Below, piece after piece: positions 36,021-43,490 of a DNA stretch of 64,000 nt. The notes beneath the pieces were generated by a model, which was given only the letters and a program-made list of their open reading frames with translations, made no database searches and was not told where the DNA came from. Both the position numbers and the translations under genes were made by a program. Source of the stretch: Niveispirillum sp. SYP-B3756 (GTDB lineage Bacteria > Pseudomonadota > Alphaproteobacteria > Azospirillales > Azospirillaceae). Every line of letters begins with the position of its first letter. Positions within the stretch are counted from its first letter, which is position 1. The stretch covers positions 1-64,000 of the forward strand of contig NZ_WIDQ01000007.1 of assembly GCF_009495745.1 (NCBI RefSeq). Reading direction: 5' to 3'.

Positions 36021-37106
36021 TCAGGCGTGTTCCCTGATTGCCAGTATTTCTGCTGCCTGGGTGACGAAGAGATGGGCCAGGGCCGGGTCCAGATGACTGC
36101 CGGCGGACCGTTCGACAAAGTCCAGCGCCCTTTCCACTGTCCAGGGTTCCTTATAGGGGCGGCGGGAGAGCAGGGCATCGAACACATCGCAGATGGCGAC
36201 GATCCGTCCGGCAATGGGGATATCCTCCCCCGCCAGCCCCTGCGGATAGCCGCTGCCATCCCATTTTTCATGATGGGTCAGGGCGATCTCGGAAGCGAGA
36301 TCCAGCAATTCCATACCGCTGCCCTGCAGGATATGGGCACCGATCCGGCAATGAGTGCGCATGACCGTCCATTCATCACTATCCAGCCGGCCCGGCTTCA
36401 ACAGCACCCGGTCGGGGATACCCAGCTTGCCAATATCATGCAGCGGTGCTGCGGCAGCGATGATCTCCACTTGCCGGGGGGGCAGGTCGGCCAGCCGGGC
36501 CAGCACGCCGGCCATCCGCCCGATGCGGGCGACATGATGGCCGGTATCCTCGTCCCGGAATTCCCCGGCGCTGCACAGCCGGTGGATGATTTCCGCCCGC
36601 GTGCGCTCCAGCTCCGCCGTGCGTTCCTGCACCATGGCTTCCAGGGCGCGGGCCTGATCACGCTGGCTGCGATAAAGCAGATGCATGATCAGCAGGTTGC
36701 GCGCCCGTACCAGCAGTTCCCAGCTGGTATAGGGTTTGGGCAGGAAGTCGATGGCGCCGGTTTCCAGTGCCCGGCGGCGAAACGCCTCGTTATTTTCTGC
36801 CGTGATGATCAGCACGGGTGGCGTCTCTGCCCCCAACCGGTCCCGCATTTTTTCGATGAAGCCGGGCCCGTCCAGCCCCGGCATACAATAATCCAGCAAT
36901 ACCAGATCGGGCGGATCGCTGGAGCACATGGCCAGCCCTTCCAGCGGGTCTGTGCTGGCGCGAAGCCGCGTCAACCCGGCCTTGCGCAGGATGGCCATCA
37001 GAAGATCGACCGATAGTTGCATGTCATCCACAATGACGACACGCGCCTGGATCAATTGGTCGCTGGAAAGCTGGGGTTGGCTGACGCCACTCAGGTGCAT
37101 CGGCAT
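36021..37106 (-). CDS. Response regulator with HD-GYP domain (c-di-GMP phosphodiesterase)
   Basis: About 361 residues. An N-terminal receiver has Asp in LVLLDYCMPGLDGPG and Lys in DFLPKPYTSWE. A helical linker (RDQARALEAMVQERTAELERTRAEI) leads to the HD-GYP domain: EFRDEDTGHHVARIG, PLHDIGKLGIPD (HD pair), THCRIGAHIL, LTHHEKWDGSGYPQGL (GYP), and ICDVFDAL. Such RpfG-like proteins degrade cyclic di-GMP on phosphorylation. The start is uncertain: ATG 37106 or 37100 is plausible, and the frame stays open to 37319 without a good ribosome-binding site. It is not in an obvious operon. Confidence 0.9.
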   Translation of the reverse strand: MPMHLSGVSQPQLSSDQLIQARVVIVDDMQLSVDLLMAILRKAGLTRLRASTDPLEGLAMCSSDPPDLVLLDYCMPGLDGPGFIEKMRDRLGAETPPVLIITAENNEAFRRRALETGAIDFLPKPYTSWELLVRARNLLIMHLLYRSQRDQARALEAMVQERTAELERTRAEIIHRLCSAGEFRDEDTGHHVARIGRMAGVLARLADLPPRQVEIIAAAAPLHDIGKLGIPDRVLLKPGRLDSDEWTVMRTHCRIGAHILQGSGMELLDLASEIALTHHEKWDGSGYPQGLAGEDIPIAGRIVAICDVFDALLSRRPYKEPWTVERALDFVERSAGSHLDPALAHLFVTQAAEILAIREHA

Positions 37107-37260
37107 CGGCAGGGGTCCGCTGGCGGGGGAAAGCACCTGCTGTCGCAGGAATGCCCGCTCCGCATCATGGTTGGATGCCGTAAACGTAGCACCCCCTGCG
37201 GGCTCCGCAACCTTTCGGCCGCCGAATCGGGGTAAATCTATCCTTAAGAACACGGCGGGG

Positions 37261-37986
37261 TTAGTTCCCGCCCTCTTCCTTCGCTGCAGCCTCCCCACCC
37301 CGGAAGCCCATGGCGACAATATAGGTCTCGCTGCTGTCCTGGCGGCTGGCGGCTGGCTTGGCGTGGCGGACGGTGGTGAAATCCTTTTTCATCTGGGCCA
37401 GCAATTCCCGCTCCGCCCCGCCCTGGAACAGTTTGCAGACGAAATGCCCGCCCGGTGCCAGCACCTCGGTGGCGAACTGATAGGCCATTTCGGCCAGGCC
37501 CATGATGCGCAGATGGTCGGTCTGGGTGTGGCCGGTGGTGTTGGCGGCCATGTCCGACATCACCACATCGGCCGGCCCCTGCAGCAGTGCCTTCAGGCGC
37601 AGCGGCGCTTCATGGCTGGTGAAATCCATCTGGAAGGTGGTGGCGCCGGGCACCGGCTCCATCTCCAGCAGGTCAAGGCCCACCACCTGACCGCTGCCGC
37701 CCTTGTCGGACTTGGATTTCTCCACCGCCACCTGGGTCCAGCCGCCGGGGGCGGCCCCCAGATCGACAATGCGCTGGCCACGCTTCAGCAGGCCGAACTT
37801 CTCATCCAGCTGCAACAGCTTGAAGGCGGCGCGGCTGCGAAAGCCACGCTTCTTGGCTTCCACCACATAGGGGTCGTTCAACTGCCGTTCCAGCCAGCGG
37901 GCGGAAGAGACGCTGCGCCGCTTGGCCGTTTTCACGCGCACGGCCTGATTGCGGCCGGTGGGGATATTGCCGGAGGACTTGGTCAT
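37261..37986 (-). CDS. rlmE: 23S rRNA 2'-O-ribose U2552 methyltransferase RlmE
   Basis: A 241-residue FtsJ/RrmJ-type enzyme methylating U2552 of 23S rRNA late in 50S assembly. The SAM site is VDLGAAPGGWTQVA, and the K-D-K-E catalytic set is visible: Lys in RSRAAFKLLQLDEKF, Asp in VVMSDMAANTTG, Lys in FVCKLFQGG, Glu in SSETYIVAMGF. ATG 37986 (MTKSSGNIPTG) is chosen, and the open frame further upstream runs into ppx antisense codons. It follows ppx in the same direction across a 13-bp tandem repeat, a common ppx-rlmE pairing in alphaproteobacteria. Confidence 0.94.
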   Translation of the reverse strand: MTKSSGNIPTGRNQAVRVKTAKRRSVSSARWLERQLNDPYVVEAKKRGFRSRAAFKLLQLDEKFGLLKRGQRIVDLGAAPGGWTQVAVEKSKSDKGGSGQVVGLDLLEMEPVPGATTFQMDFTSHEAPLRLKALLQGPADVVMSDMAANTTGHTQTDHLRIMGLAEMAYQFATEVLAPGGHFVCKLFQGGAERELLAQMKKDFTTVRHAKPAASRQDSSETYIVAMGFRGGEAAAKEEGGN

Positions 37987-38076
37987 GACAGCGCACACCT
38001 GGGAACGGACGGTCGAAAAGCAAGCGTTCCATATCGGCCGGATCGCGCCGGCAGGCAAGGGGGCGCTTCGCAACCC

Positions 38077-38127
38077 AGCCCATATGGCCAGCCCATATGG
38101 CCAGCCCATATGGCCAGCCCATATGGC
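38077..38127 (+). repeat. 13-bp tandem repeat, four copies
   Basis: AGCCCATATGGCC is repeated three times exactly (38077, 38090, 38103) plus 12 of 13 bases (38116-38127) in the ppx-rlmE gap. Each unit contains the palindrome GGCCATATGGCC-like CCATATGG. Likely a length-variable locus. Confidence 0.9.
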
Positions 38128-38131
38128 GGGA

Positions 38132-39217
38132 TCAGCGGTGGCGTCGGGCGTGGGCGGCCAGTTCAAACAGGATACCTTCGCGCACACCGCGATCAGCAAT
38201 GCGCAGCTGCGGCACCGGCCATTGCCGCCAGATCGCATCCAGGATGGCACAGCCGGCCACCACCAGATCGGCCCGGTCGCGGCCGACGCAGGGCTGGCTG
38301 GAGCGGCCCAGATAATCCAGCCCCAGCAGGGTTTCGGAAATGCTGCGCGCCTTGTCCCGGTCCAGCCAGGCACCGTCCACACGCGACCGGTCATAACGGG
38401 CCAACCCCATCTGGATGCCGGCCAGCGTCGTTACCGTGCCAGAGGCCCCCAGCATCTGTACCCGGTGGGTGGCCACGGCGGCGGTGATATTGTTGCGGCT
38501 GTCAAAATCGCTCAGCGCTGTACCCACCCGGTCCATCATGCGGCGGTAATCATGCGGGCACACCCGGTCCCCGCCATAGGTCTCCGTCAGGTTCACCACG
38601 CCCAGCGGCACGGAAATCTGGTCCAGCACCAATGGCCGGCCGCGTGACAGCCTGATCCACAGCAATTCAGTGGAGCCGCCGCCAATATCAAAGACCAACG
38701 CATGGGGCAGGGTGCTGTCCAGCAGCGGGGCGCAGCCGGCCAGCGCCAGCCGCGCCTCTTCCTTCGGGCTGATGATCTCAATCCGCAGGCCGGTTTCCGA
38801 GGCCACCTGGCCCAGGAACTCCTCACAATTATCGGCGCGGCGGCAGGCCTCCGTGCCCACGGCGCGTACCAAGCTGACGCCACGCCGTTCCATCTTGGAC
38901 CGGCAGACCTTCAGCGCCTGTACCGTGCGGGCCATGGCATCATCGCACAGCCGGTCGCTGCGGGTCAGCCCCTCGCCCAGCCGCACGATGCGGGAAAAGG
39001 CATCGATGACACGAAATCCGTCCCGCGCCGGGCGGGCGATCAGCAGACGGCAATTATTGGTGCCCAGGTCCAGGGCGGCCAGAACCGGGGGCCGGCTTTC
39101 CAGCCCGGCATCAAAGGGGAGGGCCGTATCCTCACGATGGGCATGAGCGGCGGCCGTCGTCGTCGAAGCGGGGGATCCAACCCCCGTTCCCGACGCCGGT
39201 GTCTGTTGGACAGACAT
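38132..39217 (-). CDS. ppx: Ppx/GppA family exopolyphosphatase
   Basis: A 361-residue ASKHA-fold phosphatase acting on polyphosphate and/or pppGpp. ALDLGTNNCRLLIA is the N-terminal phosphate-binding motif, RLGEGLTRSDRLCDDAM follows, and VFDIGGGSTELLWI is the second phosphate loop. It has only the two core domains, lacking the C-terminal HD-like part of E. coli Ppx, which is common in alphaproteobacteria. Start ATG 39217 is tentative; 39298 would add a low-complexity Thr/Ala-rich extension. It lies upstream of rlmE and is probably co-transcribed. Confidence 0.9.
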   Translation of the reverse strand: MSVQQTPASGTGVGSPASTTTAAAHAHREDTALPFDAGLESRPPVLAALDLGTNNCRLLIARPARDGFRVIDAFSRIVRLGEGLTRSDRLCDDAMARTVQALKVCRSKMERRGVSLVRAVGTEACRRADNCEEFLGQVASETGLRIEIISPKEEARLALAGCAPLLDSTLPHALVFDIGGGSTELLWIRLSRGRPLVLDQISVPLGVVNLTETYGGDRVCPHDYRRMMDRVGTALSDFDSRNNITAAVATHRVQMLGASGTVTTLAGIQMGLARYDRSRVDGAWLDRDKARSISETLLGLDYLGRSSQPCVGRDRADLVVAGCAILDAIWRQWPVPQLRIADRGVREGILFELAAHARRHR

Positions 39218-39528
39218 GCTCGCTAAACCCGCCTCCACGCTTGCCACCCTGGTCCTTGTTCTCAACGTCCGGTCGATGCGACCGTCCCGCACGCCCATCG
39301 CGGCCGATTTAAATGCCGTTCATCGTAACCGATGACGCAACGGCCGCAAACCGCCATTGCAACAAATCCGCCGCATCCTCACCGATGGTATATGTACATA
39401 TAACAGATGCATGGCCAACATCGTTGTTATGCGTTCCTGTGATGCGAAGGGGCTTCCCAGGTTTGCCAGCAGGTGCTATAAGCCCGCCCACCCTGACGAC
39501 GGCCATTTATGGTGGTTCGTTGGTCGGA
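39218..39528. other. Gap upstream of ppx and the tRNA-Gln genes
   Basis: If ppx starts at ATG 39217, this divergent gap must hold the promoters of ppx and of the tRNA genes. GCTATAA (39475-39481) is a possible -10 for the tRNAs, without a clear -35. No gene seen. Confidence 0.35.
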
Positions 39529-39602
39529 TGGGGGATCGTCTAACGGTAGGACAGCGGACTCTGACTCCGCCAGTCTAGGTTCGAATCCTAGTCCCCCAGC
39601 CA
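39529..39602 (+). tRNA. tRNA-Gln (anticodon CTG), copy 1
   Basis: 74-base cloverleaf: acceptor TGGGGGA/TCCCCCA, anticodon arm GCGGA/TCCGC with loop CTCTGAC (anticodon CTG), T arm CTAGG-TTCGAAT-CCTAG, and encoded CCA at 39600-39602. Identical to the copy at 39657. Confidence 0.97.
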
Positions 39603-39656
39603 TCTTCCTGCGACGGAAGATGTTACATCCGGTGCTGTGTTATGCAGCCCCGCGGA

Positions 39657-39730
39657 TGGGGGATCGTCTAACGGTAGGACAGCGGACTCTGACTCCGCCA
39701 GTCTAGGTTCGAATCCTAGTCCCCCAGCCA
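39657..39730 (+). tRNA. tRNA-Gln (anticodon CTG), copy 2
   Basis: 74-base sequence identical to 39529-39602 including encoded CCA, separated by a 54-base spacer. The two probably come from one transcript by tandem duplication. Confidence 0.97.
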
Positions 39731-39797
39731 CCTTTTCCTCAGAAATAGCTGACGTGATAATCACAGGTCGCCTTGGTGTCACCTGTGATGCTGATTT

Positions 39798-39825
39798 GGG
39801 GCCAGGAAAGCGCTTTCCTGGCCCC
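39798..39825. terminator. Perfect 28-bp palindrome between tRNA-Gln and panE-like gene
   Basis: GGGGCCAGGAAAGC followed by its exact complement GCTTTCCTGGCCCC, between convergent transcription units and ten bases past the panE-like stop. Most likely a bidirectional terminator; TGTCCTTATT follows on the + strand. Confidence 0.75.
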
Positions 39826-39834
39826 TGTCCTTAT

Positions 39835-40770
39835 TTACGTCGCCGACCGCGCGGCCTTTGCCGCCAGCTGCCTTTCATAAACCCGCAGATGCAGCAGCCC
39901 CAGGCCGAGCAGCGGGCTGGCAATGCCCCATTCTTCGCCCCGGCGCACGATATCGCCGACAATATGTTCGGCTTCCGTCCGGTTGCCGCGCGCGACGTCG
40001 CGCGCCATGGAGGCGTTGATCGTGCTGGCCGCATCCGTCACTTCGCCCCTGTACCGCTCCAGCACCGCTCCGCGTGGGGCATAGCCGGATGCGGTGGCCA
40101 CGGCGGTGGCTTCATCCAGCATGGCATTCATGAAGCTGGTGCCGCCGGGCAGGCTGTTCACATCGCCCACACTGCCGCGCATCAGGCAGGTGGAGGCGGC
40201 CAGCGTGGCCAGGAAGAAGAATTTTTCCCACATATCCAGCATGATGCTGTCGCTCTGGCTCCATTCCACAGAGGTGCCGGCGAAGGAAGCCGCCAGCCTG
40301 TCCACCATGGGCTGCTGGTTAGCGGAGCGGGCACCGAAGATCAGCCGGTGAATGCCGGAGAGATGGCGGATGGTGCCATCCGGGTCCATGGTGATGGGGA
40401 TATGGCAGAGCCCGCCCATCACCCGTTCCGCACCAAAGGCGGCGTCCAGCCGGTCAATATGGTTCAAGCCGTTCAGCAGCGGCAGGATCAGCGTTTCCGG
40501 CCCGATGGCGGGCTGGATGGTTTCCATCGCACCGTCCAGATCAAACGCCTTGCAGGCCAGAACCACCAGATCATAGGGCTTGCGCGCCTTGGTGATTGTC
40601 TGGGCCGGCAGGCGGATATTGCCGTGCGGGCTTTCCACCCGCAGCAGGTTTTCCATCAGCTGGGCCTGCCGGCGCGGGCGGACCAGAAAACTGACATTGG
40701 CCCCGGCCTCCATCAGCCGCCCGCCAAAATAACCGCCGACCCCGCCGGCCCCCAGGAACAGGATACGCAT
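39835..40770 (-). CDS. panE: 2-dehydropantoate 2-reductase family protein
   Basis: A 311-residue ApbA/PanE-type ketopantoate reductase, using NADPH to make pantoate for CoA synthesis. MRILFLGAGGVGGYFGGRL is the Rossmann motif, LACKAFDLDGAM is the family's VKA-like segment with the catalytic-region Lys, LLNGLNHIDRL is the QNG-like loop, and WEKFFFLATLAAS with SMARDVARGNRTEAEHIVGDIV forms the helical C-terminal domain with its conserved Ser/Lys-Glu region. PanC is about 27 kb away. Family members can reduce other 2-keto acids, so the symbol is provisional. Confidence 0.88.
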   Translation of the reverse strand: MRILFLGAGGVGGYFGGRLMEAGANVSFLVRPRRQAQLMENLLRVESPHGNIRLPAQTITKARKPYDLVVLACKAFDLDGAMETIQPAIGPETLILPLLNGLNHIDRLDAAFGAERVMGGLCHIPITMDPDGTIRHLSGIHRLIFGARSANQQPMVDRLAASFAGTSVEWSQSDSIMLDMWEKFFFLATLAASTCLMRGSVGDVNSLPGGTSFMNAMLDEATAVATASGYAPRGAVLERYRGEVTDAASTINASMARDVARGNRTEAEHIVGDIVRRGEEWGIASPLLGLGLLHLRVYERQLAAKAARSAT

Positions 40771-40799
40771 TCACTTTCCTCCGAAACCCACCACCGGGA

Positions 40800-41798
40800 T
40801 CATAGTATCTTTTGTGGCAACCGCAGCAATTCCTTGCGGATGTCGTTCAGGCCCGGCTGCCGGTCGGCGGCAAAGGGCAGGGGACGGCATAGATGCATGG
40901 CCGCCAGCCCGATGCGCGCTGTCAGCAGGCCGTTGACCATCCCTTGGCCAAGCCGGGCGGAGATGGCGGCTGCCACCGTGCCGCCCAGTGCATCCACCAG
41001 CAGCCCGTCGCCGCCTTCCACCATCCCCGCCACACCGACATTTTCCGCCATGCGCCGCACCAGCCGGGCGGACCCGAACAGGCCGGGCCGGGCGGCGTAA
41101 AGCGCGGCGATTTCCCGCACCAGCTTCATGTTACGCCACAAAACCAGGGCGACATCCAGCAGGGCGGCCGGGCTGAGCGCCGTGCCGACCGCCACATCAC
41201 GCGACGCCGCCAGCACCAGCCGATAGGCGGCACTGTCCAGCGGGGCCAGCAGGATACGCTCGGTCAGGGCCAGAATCTCCCGCCCGTCATGCGCATCGCT
41301 GACGGCAGTGGCCAGCGCCTGGCGGGCGGGGGCCAGATCGCGCCGGCTGGCATAGAGACCGGCCACCGCATCACGCAGAGAGGTAGCTTCCTTGCCTGTT
41401 GCCCCGCCGGCCAGCAGGGCGGCGGCGCGCTGGCGCAGATCATCCACCCGGCGCAGCCGCCGCCAGGCCAGCGCCTCCCGCCCGGTCAGCCAGCCCAGGC
41501 TGGCCATGGCCAGCCCCAGCAGCCCGGCCAGCGCACTCCCCGCCCAGGGGGACCAGTTGAACGCCCGGCTGATCAGGTCGGCTGTGTCGAACCCCAACGC
41601 TGCCAGCAACAAGGCCGCCAGCGACAGCAGCAGCAGCCGGGCCGCCCCCTTGCCCCGGCGGGGCGGGGGCAGGATGTCACCGGCCAGGGATGCCGGGGCA
41701 TCGGGCTCCAGTTCCGCCGGCAGGGGGCGGGCGCTGGATGGGTCAAATTCCATCGGCGGTACCCAGGCGGGTGGGGTCTTATCTTCGGTTCTGTTCAT
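40800..41798 (-). CDS. YcjF-like membrane protein (TIGR01620 / DUF697)
   Basis: A 332-residue protein with a Pro-rich cytosolic N-terminus, two hydrophobic segments at about 53-70 and 83-105 (LLLLSLAALLLAALGFDTADL; PWAGSALAGLLGLAMASLGWL) and a DUF697-type C-terminal helical domain (ALGGTVAAAISARLGQGMVNGLLTARIGLAAMHLCRP). Its ATG overlaps the stop of the YcjX-like gene by four bases. YcjX-YcjF pairs belong to envelope-stress regulons in enterics; the molecular role is unknown. Confidence 0.86.
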   Translation of the reverse strand: MNRTEDKTPPAWVPPMEFDPSSARPLPAELEPDAPASLAGDILPPPRRGKGAARLLLLSLAALLLAALGFDTADLISRAFNWSPWAGSALAGLLGLAMASLGWLTGREALAWRRLRRVDDLRQRAAALLAGGATGKEATSLRDAVAGLYASRRDLAPARQALATAVSDAHDGREILALTERILLAPLDSAAYRLVLAASRDVAVGTALSPAALLDVALVLWRNMKLVREIAALYAARPGLFGSARLVRRMAENVGVAGMVEGGDGLLVDALGGTVAAAISARLGQGMVNGLLTARIGLAAMHLCRPLPFAADRQPGLNDIRKELLRLPQKIL

Positions 41799-43213
41799 GC
41801 CAGCCGATCCCCGATCAGGAATTCCAGGGCTTGATCCAAGCGGATATTGGGCAGGCCGCGACCATCGCGGCCCAGGCCGGGCGGTGGCTGGAAATCGGTG
41901 AAACGGAACGGGTCCGCCACCGCATCCCCAAGGCCCAGATGGCTGTCCGGCAGTTCGCCGGGGAACAGCACCAACGGTTCCGTCCGGCCCAGCGGGATGC
42001 CCTGGATGCAGGCCAGCTGCCGCCCCTCATGCTCGGTCAGCACATTGTCGGTGCATTTGACGGCGGCCAGGGAGAGTGATTTCACGGCCGCCCCTTCGAA
42101 GCGGATATGGCGCAGCCGGTCGGCCATCAGCGTTTCCAGCAGCCCCGTCAGGGTCGCGTGCTGCGGGGCGGCCACATGGTCGGCCTTGGTGGCGGCGAAC
42201 AGCACCCGATCCACCCGGGCTCCGCCCAACCAGTCCAGCCAGCCACCCGTGCCATGGCGGAAGCTTTCCAGCGTGGCCGACAGCGACCGGCGCAGATCCT
42301 CCATCCCCGGTTCCCCGGCATTGATGGCCGACAGCAGATCCACCAGCACGATCTGCCGGTCGATGCGGGCGAAATGGTCGCGGAAGAAGCGGCGGATCAC
42401 CTTGTCCTTATAGCCCTCGAACCGGTCCTGCATCAGCGCCCCCAGGGAGCCGCTGCGCCAGCGCCCGTCCGGGGCCGGGGGCAGGGGGCAGAAGGTCAGG
42501 ATGGGGGCACCTTCCATCTCCCCCGGCTCCAGAAAGCGGCCCGGCTGCAGCAGCGACAGGCCGACGCGGCTGGCCCGGCATTGCCGTAGGAACTGGGTGT
42601 AAAGGCTGGCGAGCCGGCGGGCGGTTGCTTCGTCGGCAGCCATGGCCGGGTCGATCGTATCCAGCGCCTCCAGCCAGGGGCGGGCCAGATCGTGCCGGGG
42701 CCGGGTGCTGGCCAGTTCCAGCGTCTGGGCCGACCAGTCGCCGAATTCCTGCCGCAGCATCGGCAGGTCCAGCAGCCATTCCCCCGGATAATCGATAATG
42801 TCCAGGTTCAGCGTTGCCACCCCGCCCAGCCGGCGGCGCACCAGCCCGCCCGGCCGATAGCGCAGGGCGATGCGGATTTCGGAGACGGCACGGGTGGCCT
42901 GGGGCCAGGCAGGGGCGGGGCCGGTCAAGGCGGCCAGATGGTTTTCATAATCAAAGCGGGGTATGGCACCATCAGGCTGCGGCCGCAGCTGGGCGCCGAT
43001 ATAGCGGCCCTGGGCCAGCACATCCAGAAAGGGCAGCCGCCCGGCCAGCAGCAGGTTATTCAAGGTTGAGGTGATGAAGACCGTCTTGCCGGCCCGGCGC
43101 AGACCAGTCACGCCCAGGCGCAGCGTACCACCGGCCAGCCGGGCCGCCACCTGCGCCGCCCCATCCACCACCCGGGCGCTCCCCTCTTCAATCCTTGTCA
43201 GCCAGTCCGCCAC
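41795..43213 (-). CDS. YcjX-like P-loop NTPase (DUF463)
   Basis: A 472-residue P-loop protein. Walker A is GLRRAGKTVF near residue 37; LDIIDYPGEWLLDLP is the switch/Walker B-like DxPG segment; FCPLPP and VDLLSAINAG match DUF463; TKADHV is an NKxD-like base-recognition motif. Start is GTG 43213 with AAGGAG about 9 bases upstream. It is translationally coupled with the YcjF-like gene. Structural work on YcjX suggests a GTP-binding, dynamin-unrelated switch protein; function in cells is unsettled. Confidence 0.88.
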   Translation of the reverse strand: MADWLTRIEEGSARVVDGAAQVAARLAGGTLRLGVTGLRRAGKTVFITSTLNNLLLAGRLPFLDVLAQGRYIGAQLRPQPDGAIPRFDYENHLAALTGPAPAWPQATRAVSEIRIALRYRPGGLVRRRLGGVATLNLDIIDYPGEWLLDLPMLRQEFGDWSAQTLELASTRPRHDLARPWLEALDTIDPAMAADEATARRLASLYTQFLRQCRASRVGLSLLQPGRFLEPGEMEGAPILTFCPLPPAPDGRWRSGSLGALMQDRFEGYKDKVIRRFFRDHFARIDRQIVLVDLLSAINAGEPGMEDLRRSLSATLESFRHGTGGWLDWLGGARVDRVLFAATKADHVAAPQHATLTGLLETLMADRLRHIRFEGAAVKSLSLAAVKCTDNVLTEHEGRQLACIQGIPLGRTEPLVLFPGELPDSHLGLGDAVADPFRFTDFQPPPGLGRDGRGLPNIRLDQALEFLIGDRLA

Positions 43214-43490
43214 GGGCGATCACTCCTTGCCGATCCTTGGCGCCATTGCCGCTCTTCCCCTCTGATATGGCATCTTCAGGAGCATTGTTAACGTTTTCCT
43301 GTCGCAAATGGTGCGACAGGGCTTTCAAAGAGATTGTAATACCTATGTCGACAAAGGCAGATTATCGTCCATGCGAAAACGTGTGGGCCTGACCGGCTTT
43401 CGCGTGATGGGGCTACCGCATGGCGAGAGTGCCGCCGATCCGCCGGGATCGCTGGTGTCGGGCTATGTAGCGACGTATGCAAGGTTCTGG

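Noticed and set aside
38077..38127. Short direct repeats as a possible CRISPR or iteron origin
   Set aside because: Units are contiguous with no spacers, and no replication initiator gene is nearby.
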